In this document: positions 36,335-46,679 of the stretch, piece after piece
Position numbering within the stretch: position 1 is the first letter of the stretch
Layout of the letters: each line of letters opens with the position of its first letter
DNA from: Tardiphaga sp. vice304
GTDB lineage: Bacteria > Pseudomonadota > Alphaproteobacteria > Rhizobiales > Xanthobacteraceae
Assembly: GCF_007018905.1 (NCBI RefSeq)
Contig: NZ_CP041402.1
Coordinates: 2,282,001 to 2,346,000, forward strand
Direction: 5' to 3'
Length of the DNA: 64,000 nucleotides
Notes under the pieces: model-generated
Databases searched by the model: none
Seen by the model: only the letters and a program-made list of their open reading frames with translations
What the model was told of the DNA's origin: nothing
Translations under genes and position numbers: made by a program

Positions 36335-37897
36335 ATGGTTCGTTCTGTGCTTCGCCCCGCGCTTCTTGCCGCGGCCCTCCTGATCAACGCGCCGGCAGGG
36401 GCTGAAAACCGGATCGCGCTGGTGATCGGGCAATCCGCCTACCGCGCGGTGACGCCGCTGCCCAATCCGGTCAATGATGCCCGCGCGATGGCGCAGATGC
36501 TGGGCGACGCCGGCTTCGAGGTGCAATCGGCCTCCGACCTCGGCCAGAACGAATTGCGCGCGCGGATCGGCGCGTTTGCCGCATCCGTCGCCGAGAAGGG
36601 GCCGGACACGGTGTCGCTGGTGTTCTACGCCGGCCACGGGCTGCAGATCGACGGTGAGAACTATCTGGTGCCGGTCGATGTCGATCCGAAACGCGAGGCC
36701 GACATTCCGCTGCAGGCAGTGCGGCTGAACGACATCCTCAACACCCTCACATCGGTGCCATCCAGGACCCGCATCATCCTGCTCGATGCCTGCCGCAACA
36801 ACCCGTTCCCCGGCATCAACAAGACTACCGGCCGCGGCCTCGCCCATGTCGACGTCAAGCTCGGCACTGCCGGCACGCTGCTGTCGTTCTCGACCTCGCC
36901 GGGCGCGGAAGCCGAGGACGGCAGCGGCGGCAACAGCCCCTATACCGCCGCGCTGCTGAAAGCCGGTCGTGAGCCGAACCTGGCGATCGAGGACGCCTTC
37001 AAGCGGGTGCGGCTCTCGGTCAACCTCGCCACCGAAGGCCGGCAGACGCCGTGGGAAAGTTCGTCGCTGGTCAGCGATTTTCGTTTCTTCGGCTCCAGCG
37101 TTGCGACCGCAGCAGTCGCGGATGCGAAGCCGTCTGATAGCAGCACGGCGTCCGACAGCAGAACGGCGGAGCCGAAAATTACCGAAGCCAAAGCTTCTGA
37201 TGCGAAAGCTTCCGAAGCCAAAGCTTCCGAATCTATGGCGGCGGCGCCGAAGCCGGCGAAGCGCACGGCCGACGAATGGCGCCGCCAATTGCAGGGCAAG
37301 AAGGTGGAGCAGGCCAACGAGCTGATCGTCGCCGACGGGTCGGTCGAGGCCTATGAGGCCTTCGTCGCGCTGTATGCGCAGCCGCCGCTCGGCCCGCAGG
37401 CGCGCGAGTGGCTGGACCGGCACTACAAGATGGTAGCCTGGAATAATGCGGTGATTACCAACACCGCGTCATCCTACGCGGCGTTTCTCGCGAAATATCC
37501 CGACAGCGACCTGACGCCGACGGCGAAGAAGCTCGAGGATCGCACCCGCAATCGCACCACACCGGTCGCAGCAACCGGCTTGCAGCCGATCCCGGTGGCG
37601 CTGGCGGCGCCGGCTTGCCCGTGCGGCGCGCCGGGCGTGGCGCCGATCAAGGCGAATCTGGGCAAGCCCGCTCTGCCGAAGCCTGAGCCGAAGAAAAAGA
37701 AGCAGGCCGAACCCGACCGGCGCGCCGATCGCAGCCCGCCGCGGCTGCGCGAGATCGACGAGGTGGTGGTGGTCCGGCGCACGCCGGTCTATGCGCCGTC
37801 GCCGGGCATTTCGATCGGCGGTTACGGGTACCGCGGCGGATTCAACCGCGGCGGCGGCGGCTATAGCGGCAATAGCGGCGGCCGCGGGCGCTATTGA
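36335..37897 (+). CDS. Exported caspase-like (peptidase C14) protein
   Basis: A 520-aa protein with a signal peptide (PALLAAALLINAPAGAE). The caspase domain (about residues 25-255) has the catalytic dyad His101 in FYAGHGLQ and Cys153 in LLDACRNNPF, plus RIALVIGQSAYR at the first strand. After it come degenerate Lys/Ala/Ser/Glu repeats (ASDAKASEAKASE), a helical region (about 315-410), and a Lys/Arg-rich then Gly/Arg/Tyr-rich C-terminus (GGYGYRGGFNRGGGGYSG). Bacterial orthocaspases usually cut after Arg or Lys. AAGGA precedes the start. It lies between two related small secreted proteins. Confidence 0.9.
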   Translation: MVRSVLRPALLAAALLINAPAGAENRIALVIGQSAYRAVTPLPNPVNDARAMAQMLGDAGFEVQSASDLGQNELRARIGAFAASVAEKGPDTVSLVFYAGHGLQIDGENYLVPVDVDPKREADIPLQAVRLNDILNTLTSVPSRTRIILLDACRNNPFPGINKTTGRGLAHVDVKLGTAGTLLSFSTSPGAEAEDGSGGNSPYTAALLKAGREPNLAIEDAFKRVRLSVNLATEGRQTPWESSSLVSDFRFFGSSVATAAVADAKPSDSSTASDSRTAEPKITEAKASDAKASEAKASESMAAAPKPAKRTADEWRRQLQGKKVEQANELIVADGSVEAYEAFVALYAQPPLGPQAREWLDRHYKMVAWNNAVITNTASSYAAFLAKYPDSDLTPTAKKLEDRTRNRTTPVAATGLQPIPVALAAPACPCGAPGVAPIKANLGKPALPKPEPKKKKQAEPDRRADRSPPRLREIDEVVVVRRTPVYAPSPGISIGGYGYRGGFNRGGGGYSGNSGGRGRY

Positions 37898-38033
37898 TCA
37901 GGGCCGAAGCGGCGCGACGCGCCCCCCGGCGCTCCCTGATCGAGTTGTGTCCGGGCATTGCCAGCCCCGTGGCGCGGTTGGCGCGCGCGGGGGCGCAATG
38001 GTATAAGCTGGCAAAACCTGCTGGAGCCTTCGC

Positions 38034-38324
38034 ATGACCCCCATGACCATCTTTCGCGCCGCGGTGATGCTCGCCGTCTTGTCCGGTCCGTTCGCGGTGC
38101 CTGTCTTCGCGCAGGCGCCGAACATCAATCTGATCCCGGAACTGAAGAGCAAGTCGCCGGAAGAGCGCGAACAGGACGCCATCGCCGACAAGGCCTATCG
38201 CGAGTCGCTGCGCAAGATTCCGAACGCCAAGGTCGATGCCGACCCGTGGGGCACCGTCCGCAACGACGCGCCGAAGACCGCGCCACCTGCCAAGCGCAGC
38301 AAGACCGGCACCGCCACCAACTGA
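38034..38324 (+). CDS. Small exported protein with KAY...DPWG motif (paralogue 2)
   Basis: A 96-aa protein with a signal peptide (FRAAVMLAVLSGPFAVPVFA) and a conserved segment ADKAYRESLRKIPNAKVDAD followed by PWGTV. This aligns with the C-terminus of the protein at 35923. GGAG lies seven bases upstream. It follows the caspase-like gene by about 140 bp. Function unknown. Confidence 0.75.
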   Translation: MTPMTIFRAAVMLAVLSGPFAVPVFAQAPNINLIPELKSKSPEEREQDAIADKAYRESLRKIPNAKVDADPWGTVRNDAPKTAPPAKRSKTGTATN

Positions 38325-38357
38325 TCTGTTTTTCAACGTGCCGCGTGGCGCGGAAGT

Positions 38358-38672
38358 CTAGCCGGCTTCGGCCGGTGCGTCGTTCGGATAGGCCGGGCGA
38401 TAGCGGCGCGGGAATTGCTCCGGCCACGACAGCGCGCTCTGGCCGGCCAGCGCATCGAGAAACAGTTGCGCGGCTTGCGCATGGGCGGCGCCCTCCGGCA
38501 GCCCGAGCCGCTTGGCGAGATCGCCGGGCAACTCGGCCGGCATTTCCCACCACGCCATCGCCGGTCCCCACCACCAGCCCGGCGCCGGCGAGCGTTCGTC
38601 TTCCGCCACCGCCATCCAGCGCTGATATTCCGCGATCAGGCGGTCGGACTGCAATCTGGCGGCGGGATGCAT
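38358..38672 (-). CDS. Tryptophan-rich protein of unknown function
   Basis: A 104-aa soluble protein with a cluster of tryptophans (GWWWGPAMAWWEMP) in the middle and ALSWPEQFPRRYRPAY near the end. The start MHPAARLQ has GAGAG upstream and is preferred to the longer frame to 38723. It is a single gene convergent with the paralogue at 38034. No family recognised. Confidence 0.6.
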   Translation of the reverse strand: MHPAARLQSDRLIAEYQRWMAVAEDERSPAPGWWWGPAMAWWEMPAELPGDLAKRLGLPEGAAHAQAAQLFLDALAGQSALSWPEQFPRRYRPAYPNDAPAEAG

Positions 38673-38865
38673 CGAGGCTCTCACAATTGGCGGGAGTGAC
38701 AGAAGCGGACAGGCCGTCAACAAATGCCGCCCGGCACAACCATGAGCGAAAGTGGAGCGGTCGTCGGCCGGCTACCCGGCCTCCGAGGCGGGCGGGGCGC
38801 CATCGACCGGATTAAGCCCGGCCGCGGCCATCTCGCGTAACACCGGACAGTTTTGGCGGTCCGGC

Positions 38866-39081
38866 TCAATGGGACGGGCCAAGCGGCGGCACCTCGAACA
38901 TTTCGCCGTCATCATCGTTCTCGACGACGATGACGCTGCCTGTGGTCTTTACGCTACGCGCCAGTTCGTCCATCAGGTCCCGCGCATAGGCCAGCGCCTT
39001 CTCGCGGTCGGCAAGGCGGATGCCGTCCTCATCCAGGACCGTGGCTCGGGCGGCGACGAGGTGAAAATAAAACAGGGGCAC
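38866..39081 (-). CDS. DUF6894-type small protein
   Basis: About 71 aa, starting at a GTG that gives PLFYFHLVAARATVLDEDG, the usual beginning of this family, then IRLADREKALAYARDLMDEL and a C-terminal GSVIVVENDDDGEMFEVPP. The open frame runs back to 39282 through recA upstream DNA and is not used. It is divergent from recA. Function unknown. Confidence 0.68.
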   Translation of the reverse strand: MPLFYFHLVAARATVLDEDGIRLADREKALAYARDLMDELARSVKTTGSVIVVENDDDGEMFEVPPLGPSH

Positions 39082-39265
39082 GGGCAACCCGAAGTGCAAG
39101 GGAGCGCCTCTGGCACTCTTGGTTGCCGAAAGGACTTCAATACCGCTAGATGAACTTATTTCAGCCGTCGATAGAAATGTGTCGAATTGGGGCAGGTGGA
39201 TGGCTTTTATTAAGCCTGTCGCCTGCGGCAGGTTGCGACAGATCAAATCAGGCCGTTCTTCGCAA

Positions 39266-39280
39266 GAACATATTGCGAAC
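39266..39280 (+). promoter_or_regulatory. LexA-binding SOS box GAAC-N7-GAAC upstream of recA
   Basis: GAAC, seven bases (ATATTGC), GAAC is the exact alphaproteobacterial SOS box. It is about 90 bp before the recA start, where LexA would block the promoter. Supports normal SOS induction of recA. Confidence 0.85.
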
Positions 39281-39368
39281 ATGGAACGAATGGTGTACGT
39301 TTATTCCAACAGATCGCCTGACCCCATTGTTTGTCCGCCGCGCGAATCCCGTTCATAAGGAGCTAGAG

Positions 39369-40466
<1,098 letters not shown>

Positions 40467-40537
40467 TATTGGCGGAGCGTCTTTCGAGCGGCTCCGTTCG
40501 TGCAGTCAGCACATCGACTAGTTTGTGAGTTCGTCAT

Positions 40538-40556
40538 GCCCGGCCTTGTGCCGGGC
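40538..40556. repeat. Short hairpin GCCCGGC-N5-GCCGGGC after recA
   Basis: A 7-bp perfect GC stem with a CTTGT loop, 71 bp after recA, between recA and the convergent ABC transporter operon. There is no T-run; it may be an mRNA 3' hairpin. Confidence 0.5.
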
Positions 40557-40623
40557 GTTGACGTTTTGGAGCTTCGACTTGGAGCTTTGACTTGGCGCTT
40601 TGGCATCGATAGCCGCGCCATCA

Positions 40624-41604
40624 TTACTTCGGGGCGCCGTTCACCGCATGGCAAGCCACGCCTTCGATCAGCGCCGGCGCCACATTGCGGCACGGCGCGA
40701 ACACTTCCGGGCAGCGCGGATGAAACGCGCAGCCGGATGGCGGGTCGATCGGATTGGGGATCTCGCCGGTCACCGCAATCCGGGGGCGTCCGGACATCGC
40801 CAGATCCGGCACCGCGCCGAGCAGCATTTTCGTGTACGGCATGCGCGGATGGCTGAACAATTCGCGGCCCTCCGCGATCTCGACGATACGGCCGAGATAC
40901 ATCACGCCGATCCGGCTCGCCATGTGGCGGACCACCGCAAGGTTGTGGCTGATGAACAGATAGGTCAGGCCGAACCGGTCCTGCAGGTCGCGCATCAGGT
41001 TCAGTATCTGCGCCTGCACCGAGACGTCGAGCGCCGAGGTCGGCTCGTCGCAGACGATGAAGTCCGCCTCGGATGCGAGTGCCCTCGCGATCGCGACGCG
41101 CTGGCGCTGGCCGCCGGAGAACTGGTGCGGAAACTTCGCCCCGTCATCGGGATGCAGCCCGACCAGCGTCAGCAACTCGCCGACCCGGCCGCGGATCTCG
41201 CGCTCGCCGCGTAACAGCTCGAACGCACGGATCGGCTCGGCGATGATGGCGTCGACCCGCATCCGCGGATTGAGGCTGGCATAGGGATCCTGAAAAATCA
41301 TCTGGATGCGTCGGCGCAGCGCGCGCCGTGCGCCCGCCTGTCCGGGATCGCTCATCGAGACGCCGTCGATCAGCACGTCGCCGGAGGATGGCGGCAGCAG
41401 GCCGACGACCATCCGCGCCACCGTGGTCTTGCCGGAGCCGGATTCGCCGACCAGCGCAAAGGTCTCGCCGCGCGCGATCTCGAACGAGACGCCGTCGACC
41501 GCGCGCAAGAATTCCATTGGCGCGCCCTCGATCACGCGGTTGAGCCACGGCTTGGAGACGTCGAAGGCGCGCTTGAGGTCGCGGACCTGCACCAGCGCGC
41601 TCAT
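40624..41604 (-). CDS. Peptide ABC transporter ATPase (DppF/OppF type)
   Basis: One of two ATPases of a peptide/nickel-family importer, 326 aa. Walker A GESGSGKTT, signature FSGGQRQRVAIARAL, Walker B FIVCDEPTSALD, and the C-terminal oligopeptide-transport Cys region ([15 protein letters not shown]), which in this family can bind a [4Fe-4S] cluster, are visible. It overlaps the upstream ATPase gene by ATGA and is the last of the leftward permease/ATPase set. Confidence 0.94.
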   Translation of the reverse strand: MSALVQVRDLKRAFDVSKPWLNRVIEGAPMEFLRAVDGVSFEIARGETFALVGESGSGKTTVARMVVGLLPPSSGDVLIDGVSMSDPGQAGARRALRRRIQMIFQDPYASLNPRMRVDAIIAEPIRAFELLRGEREIRGRVGELLTLVGLHPDDGAKFPHQFSGGQRQRVAIARALASEADFIVCDEPTSALDVSVQAQILNLMRDLQDRFGLTYLFISHNLAVVRHMASRIGVMYLGRIVEIAEGRELFSHPRMPYTKMLLGAVPDLAMSGRPRIAVTGEIPNPIDPPSGCAFHPRCPEVFAPCRNVAPALIEGVACHAVNGAPK

Positions 41605-42590
41605 GATACCGCCCCCGCATTCGCCGTGTCGTAGAGATGGCAGGCGACGCGCTGGCTGCCCACCGCGATCGGCTCCGGCCGCTCGATGCGGCAGCGGCCG
41701 AAAGCGAATGTGCAGCGCGGGTGGAAGGCGCAGCCATCGGGAATTGCGGAAAGCCGCGGCATCGCGCCATCGATCTGCACCAGGCGTTTCGAGGCATCGC
41801 CCGACAGGGTGGGGATCGCGCCCATAAGGCCCTTGGCATAGGGATGCAGCGGATTCTGCACGACGTCGCGCACCGGTCCGATCTCGGCGATGCGTCCGGA
41901 ATACATCACCGCGACGCGGTCCGAGGTTTCGGCGATCACGCCCATGTCATGGGTCACCAGCATCACCGCCGTGCCGTGGTCGCGGCCGAGCCGTCGCAGC
42001 AGCGCGATGATCTGCGCCTGCACGGAGACGTCGAGCGCGGTGGTCGGTTCGTCGGCGATGATCAGCTCGGGCTCGGCGGCGATCGCCAGCGCGATCACCA
42101 CGCGCTGCCGCATGCCGCCGGAAAATTCGTGAGGAAAAGCGTCGATGCGCTTGTCCGGCGCGGGAATGCCGACCTCGGCGAGCAGCTCGATCGCGCGCTT
42201 TCGCGCGGCGGTCTCGTTCAGGTTGAGATGCGTGCGGATGGTCTCGACCAGCTGGTCGCCGATCCGGTACAGCGGGTTGAGGCTGGTCAGCGGATCCTGG
42301 AAGATCATTCCGATCCGCTTGCCGCGAATCTTTCGCATTTCCTCCGGGGCGAGGTTATCGATGCGCAGGCCGGCGAGATAAATCTCGCCACCGGCGATGC
42401 GACCGGGCGGATCGATCAGCCCGATGGCGGCGAGCCCGGTCACCGACTTGCCGGCGCCGGATTCGCCGACCACGCCCAGCACTTCGCCCCGTGCGATATC
42501 GAACGACACGCCGTCGATGGCGCGCAACACGCCGCGGCGGCTGGCGAATTCGACGCGCAGATGACGGACGGAGAGCACGGGTTCGGTCAT
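41601..42590 (-). CDS. Peptide ABC transporter ATPase (DppD/OppD type)
   Basis: The partner ATPase, 329 aa. Walker [10 protein letters not shown], signature [15 protein letters not shown], Walker [13 protein letters not shown] and the C-terminal [14 protein letters not shown] are present. [15 protein letters not shown] is the start; it overlaps the permease gene before it by four bases, and the longer open frame upstream is not used. It works as a heterodimer with the following gene product. Confidence 0.94.
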   Translation of the reverse strand: MTEPVLSVRHLRVEFASRRGVLRAIDGVSFDIARGEVLGVVGESGAGKSVTGLAAIGLIDPPGRIAGGEIYLAGLRIDNLAPEEMRKIRGKRIGMIFQDPLTSLNPLYRIGDQLVETIRTHLNLNETAARKRAIELLAEVGIPAPDKRIDAFPHEFSGGMRQRVVIALAIAAEPELIIADEPTTALDVSVQAQIIALLRRLGRDHGTAVMLVTHDMGVIAETSDRVAVMYSGRIAEIGPVRDVVQNPLHPYAKGLMGAIPTLSGDASKRLVQIDGAMPRLSAIPDGCAFHPRCTFAFGRCRIERPEPIAVGSQRVACHLYDTANAGAVS

Positions 42591-43534
42591 CGCAGCTTCG
42601 GATTCAGCGCGTCGCGCAGCCAGTCGCCCAACAGGTTGATCGACAGGATCAGCGACGCCAATGCGAGGCCGGGGAAGGCGATCACCCACCATTCGCCGGA
42701 GAACAGATAGTTGTTGCCGATCCGGATCAGCGTGCCCAGCGACGGCATGGTATCGGGCATGCCGGATCCCAGGAACGACAGCGTCGCCTCGGTGATGATG
42801 GCGAGCGCGAGGTTGATGGTCGCGATCACCAGGATCGGCCCCATCGTGTTGGGCAGCACATGGCGCAGCATGATGATTCGCGCCGGCAGCCCGATCAGTT
42901 GCGCCGCGGCGACATAGTCGCGGTTCTTCTCGACCATCACCGAGCCGCGCACGGTGCGGGCATATTGTACCCAGAAGCTCAGCCCGATCGCGACCACCAG
43001 CACCATAAGCGTGCCCATCGAGTCCAGCCGATTATTGAACACCGACTTGGCGACGCCGTCGATCAGGAGCGCGATCAGGATCGCCGGAAAGGTGAGCTGC
43101 ACGTCGGCGATGCGCATGATCAGGCTGTCGACCCAGCCGCCGACATACCCCGCGATCAGCCCGAGCGAGATGCCCAGCACTGCGGCGAACACCACGCCGA
43201 GAATGCCGACGGCGAGCGAAATCCGCATGCCGTAGAGGATCGCGGAGAAAATATCGCGGCCCTGCTCGTCGGTGCCGAACAGGAACGGCCGCTGGCCGTC
43301 CGCCGTCCACAGCGGCGAGATCCGCGAATTGATCAGCTCGAGCTGGCGCGGATCGAACGGGTCCTGCGAGGACAAGAGAGGCGCAAACAGCGCCATCATG
43401 ATCAGCAGTCCCGCGATCACGGCGGCGGCCATCGTCAGGCGCGATTGTTTGAACGAATGCCAGATGTCGCTGTCGATCGCGCGGGCGAACATGGAAGGTG
43501 AGGGGGCGGGGGCAGTTGCCGGGAGATCAGTCAT
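42587..43534 (-). CDS. Peptide ABC transporter permease (DppC/OppC type)
   Basis: A 315-aa inner-membrane protein with an N-terminal cytoplasmic part and about six helices (LTMAAAVIAGLLIMMALFAP and others). The EAA-type loop is at about 215-235 (YVAAAQLIGLPARIIMLRHV). The family feature GTDEQGRDIFS is conserved. It is separated from the partner permease by a 187-bp repeat-containing gap. Confidence 0.93.
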   Translation of the reverse strand: MTDLPATAPAPSPSMFARAIDSDIWHSFKQSRLTMAAAVIAGLLIMMALFAPLLSSQDPFDPRQLELINSRISPLWTADGQRPFLFGTDEQGRDIFSAILYGMRISLAVGILGVVFAAVLGISLGLIAGYVGGWVDSLIMRIADVQLTFPAILIALLIDGVAKSVFNNRLDSMGTLMVLVVAIGLSFWVQYARTVRGSVMVEKNRDYVAAAQLIGLPARIIMLRHVLPNTMGPILVIATINLALAIITEATLSFLGSGMPDTMPSLGTLIRIGNNYLFSGEWWVIAFPGLALASLILSINLLGDWLRDALNPKLR

Positions 43535-43554
43535 GTGACGCTCGTTACCCCCGT

Positions 43555-43695
43555 GTCGTCCCCGCCTAGCGCGCCTTTGGCGCGCGCGGCGCGGGGACCC
43601 ATAGCCGCTGTCGGCGTGTGGCTACACGGCGTATGCGGCGGAGTTTTAATTGAGGGGACGGAGGGTATGGGTCCCTGCTTTCGCAGGGACGACAC
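43555..43695. repeat. Palindromic repeat, CGTCCCCGCCTAGCGCGCC family (copy 1)
   Basis: GTCGTCCCCGC at the left pairs imperfectly with TCGCAGGGACGAC at the right; GCGCGCC/GGCGCGC and GGGACCCATA/TATGGGTCCC pair inside. A second copy is at 50559. It lies within the transporter operon between the two permease genes. Confidence 0.75.
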
Positions 43696-43721
43696 GGAGT
43701 TTGTCGTTGACCGAATCCGCC

Positions 43722-44702
43722 TCATGCCGTCCTCCCCACGCTCGCCCGCAGCCGAGGATCGACGATAGTGTAGAGAATATCGACGATCAGATTGATGGTG
43801 ACGAAGATCAGCGACACCACCAGGAGATACGCCGCCATGATCGGGATATCGACATTCTGTACCGCCTGCACGAAGAGGAGCCCCATGCCCGGCCACTGGA
43901 ATACCGTCTCGGTGATGATCGCAAACGCGATCACCGAGCCGAACTGCAGGCCGGCCACGGTGATCACCGGCACCAGCGTGTTTTTCAGTGCGTGGCCGAA
44001 ATGGATCGCGCGCGTGGTGAGGCCGCGCGCGCGCGCGAAGCGGATGTAGTCGGTGCGCAGCACTTCGAGCATCTCGGCGCGCACCAGCCGCATGATCAAG
44101 GTCATCTGGAACAGGCCGAGCGTGATCGACGGCAGGATCAGCGCCTTCAGCCCGGATAAGGTTAACAGACCGGTCGACCACCAGCGGAACTTCACGACGT
44201 CGCCGCGGCCGAACGACGGCAGCCAGCCGAGCGTGACGGCGAACAGGTAGATCAGCAGGATGCCGATCAGGAAGGTCGGCAGCGAGATGCCGATCAGCGA
44301 CACCGCCTGCATCAGCTTGGCGAGAAACGAATCGCGGCGCAGCGCCGAGTAGATGCCCATCAGAATGCCGAACGTCATTGCCAGGACGGTGGCGCAGGTC
44401 GCCAGCTCCAGCGTCGCTGGCATGCGCTCCTGCAGCAGCGACGACACCGGCTGGCGAAACTGGTAGGAGACGCCGAACTTGAACTGCAGGGCGTTGCCGA
44501 AATAGCGCGCGAACTGCACGACGACGGGATCGTCGAGCCCGAGCGAGGCGCGGATTTCGGCACGCTGCGCCGGCGAGGTGTCGAGCGCGACCATCTGGTT
44601 CACGGGGTCGCCGGCAAAGCGGAACATCGAAAACGAGATGATTCCGACGGCGATCATCACCCCGATCGACTGCAGCGCGCGGCGCAGGATGAAAGCGAGC
44701 AT
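43722..44702 (-). CDS. Peptide ABC transporter permease (DppB/OppB type)
   Basis: A 326-aa inner-membrane protein with about six helices. Hallmarks are RALQSIGVMIAVGIISFSMF at the N-terminus, FRFAGDPVNQMVALDTS, the EAA loop TDYIRFARARGLTTRAIHFG, and FQWPGMGLLFVQAVQNVDIP. AAGGAA precedes the start. It probably shares the operon with the binding-protein gene upstream. Confidence 0.94.
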   Translation of the reverse strand: MLAFILRRALQSIGVMIAVGIISFSMFRFAGDPVNQMVALDTSPAQRAEIRASLGLDDPVVVQFARYFGNALQFKFGVSYQFRQPVSSLLQERMPATLELATCATVLAMTFGILMGIYSALRRDSFLAKLMQAVSLIGISLPTFLIGILLIYLFAVTLGWLPSFGRGDVVKFRWWSTGLLTLSGLKALILPSITLGLFQMTLIMRLVRAEMLEVLRTDYIRFARARGLTTRAIHFGHALKNTLVPVITVAGLQFGSVIAFAIITETVFQWPGMGLLFVQAVQNVDIPIMAAYLLVVSLIFVTINLIVDILYTIVDPRLRASVGRTA

Positions 44703-44728
44703 GGGTTCCTTTCGCTTTCGCTTTTCTT

Positions 44729-44823
44729 CGTCATTGCGAGGAGCCCTTGCGACGAAGCAATCCAGTCTTCCTTCGCTTGTGGCCTTCTGGATTGCCGCGT
44801 CGCTTCGCTCCTCGCAATGACGG
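44729..44823. repeat. Palindromic repeat, CGTCATTGCGAGGAG family (copy 1)
   Basis: CGTCATTGCGAGGAG at the left and CTCCTCGCAATGACG at the right are perfect complements; inner CGAAGCAATCCAG / CTGGATTGCCGCGTCG also pair. A second copy is at 54453. It sits in the transporter operon after the binding-protein gene, where it could help lower permease mRNA relative to binding-protein mRNA. Confidence 0.82.
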
Positions 44824-44844
44824 CTGCTATTATCGGAGCGACGC

Positions 44845-46446
44845 CTATTCCGTTTTCACGGCCCAGTAGGGCAGCACCTGGTTGTCCGGGCGCTGCACCA
44901 GCTTGATTTTCTTCGACACGCCCCAGGCCAGCGCCTGCTGGTGCAACGGGATGTAGGCAAAGTCCTTGCTGGCGATTTCGAAGCCGGCCTTGATCAGGAG
45001 GTCGCGCTTGGCGGTGTCGGTTTCCTGCAGCACCTGGTCGGTGAGCTTGTCGAACTCCTTGTTGCAGTAGCCGGCGACATTGGTGGCGCCGCGCGAACTC
45101 GCCGGATTGTCGCGGCAGCCCATGATGTCGAACATCACGTTGTGGGAATCCTGCGTGCCGGGCGTCCAGCCGAGCAAATAGAACGAGGTCTGGTAGCCGC
45201 CCGACTTGAAGATCTTGCCGAAGAACAGCGCCTTGGGCTGGGCGTTCAGCGTCACCTTGACGCCGATCCGGGACAGCATGCCGACCACCGCCTGGCAGAT
45301 CGCGGCGTCGTTGACGTACCGGTCGTTCGGGCAATCCATGCCGAGCTCGAAGCCGTCGGGATAGCCGGCCTCGGCGAGCAGTTTCTTGGCGCCCTCGGCG
45401 TCGTACTTCGGCCGCGTGAAATCGCCGGACAGCTTGAACAAAGGCGGCGCGATCATCAGCGCTGACGGCGTCGACAGGCCGCGCATCACGCGGGTCTTGA
45501 TCAGTTCGATGTCGATCGCCTTGTAGAAGGCTTCGCGGACTTTGATGTCCTTGAAGGGGTTCTTGCCCTTGACGTTGGAGACCAGCAGTTCGTCGCGGAT
45601 CTGGTCCATGCCGAGGAAAATGGTGCGCAGCTCCGGCCCGGCGAGAACGCTGGCATTGGCTGAGCCGTTGACGCGGGCGATGTCCTGCACCGGCACCGGC
45701 TCGATCAGGTCGACCTCGCCGGACAGCAGCGCTGCGACGCGGGTTGCGTCCGAGGAGATCGGCGTGAACACGATTTCCTTCAGATTGTGCTCCGGCTTGC
45801 CCCACCAGTTCGGGTTGACCTTGAACACGGTCTTGACGCCGGGCTGGTGGCTTTCGATGACGAACGGCCCGGTGCCGTTGGCGTTCAGCGCAGCGAAGCT
45901 CGGCGAGGTCGCGGCTGCCGGCGTGGGCATCACGGCGTTGTTCGCCTCCGCCCACTTCTTGTCCATGATGTACCACACGTCCCATTGCGAGGTCAGAATG
46001 GGATTGGGCGAGGTCAGCACGAAATCGACGGTATGGTCGTCGATCTTGACCGCCTTGGCGTCGACCGGCACCACGGTCTGGAAATCCGATCCCTTGGCGC
46101 GGACGCGGTCGGCGGAGAAGATCACGTCGTCGGCGGTGAAAGGATCGCCATTGGCGAAGGTCACGTTCTTGCGCAGGTGGAAACGCCAGCGCGTCGGCTC
46201 CGGCGTTTCCCAGCTCTCGGCGAGGCCGGGAATGATCTCGAGGTTCTTGCCGCGCTTGACCAGGCCTTCATAGACCTGGCCGTGATGCGCGATGGTGGTG
46301 GTCTCGCGCAGCGTATAGGGATCGAGCGATTTGAGGTCGCCCTGGTTGGCGTAGCGCAAGGTCTGCGCCGACGCCGGTGCGCCGGCTGCGACAATCAGGG
46401 CGAAGGCGGCGAGACCAAGTTTGACGCACGTCTGACGAATGGACAT
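44845..46446 (-). CDS. Periplasmic peptide-binding protein (SBP family 5, DppA type)
   Basis: A 533-aa lobed binding protein with a signal peptide (KLGLAAFALIVAAGAPASAQ). Family-5 features are HGQVYEGLVKRGKNLEIIPG, LAESWETPEPTRWRFHLRKN and VTFANGDPFTADDVIFSADR. AGGAGAG precedes the ATG. It is the first gene of the five-gene importer operon. Ligand (dipeptide, oligopeptide or other) cannot be read from the sequence; the neighbouring amino-acid oxidoreductase is a hint towards amino-acid containing compounds. Confidence 0.93.
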   Translation of the reverse strand: MSIRQTCVKLGLAAFALIVAAGAPASAQTLRYANQGDLKSLDPYTLRETTTIAHHGQVYEGLVKRGKNLEIIPGLAESWETPEPTRWRFHLRKNVTFANGDPFTADDVIFSADRVRAKGSDFQTVVPVDAKAVKIDDHTVDFVLTSPNPILTSQWDVWYIMDKKWAEANNAVMPTPAAATSPSFAALNANGTGPFVIESHQPGVKTVFKVNPNWWGKPEHNLKEIVFTPISSDATRVAALLSGEVDLIEPVPVQDIARVNGSANASVLAGPELRTIFLGMDQIRDELLVSNVKGKNPFKDIKVREAFYKAIDIELIKTRVMRGLSTPSALMIAPPLFKLSGDFTRPKYDAEGAKKLLAEAGYPDGFELGMDCPNDRYVNDAAICQAVVGMLSRIGVKVTLNAQPKALFFGKIFKSGGYQTSFYLLGWTPGTQDSHNVMFDIMGCRDNPASSRGATNVAGYCNKEFDKLTDQVLQETDTAKRDLLIKAGFEIASKDFAYIPLHQQALAWGVSKKIKLVQRPDNQVLPYWAVKTE

Positions 46447-46679
46447 CGAAAACGCTCTCCTGCGGCGGCTTGCGTGGTGTGCCGCACTTCGGTTGCATTG
46501 TCAGCAGAGTTCGTACGTCGCGCAAGCGTCATTTACCGGCGTGCACCGCCGCAAATCAGGGCAGCGTGGCGCAATCCTTGCTTCGCCGACGGAGCGCATG
46601 GGCGATATGCAACGTGGCTTCACGGTGCTGCCACGACGTCGCGCTAGGACGTTCGTGAAGCAACCAGTTCGGGGCAGGG

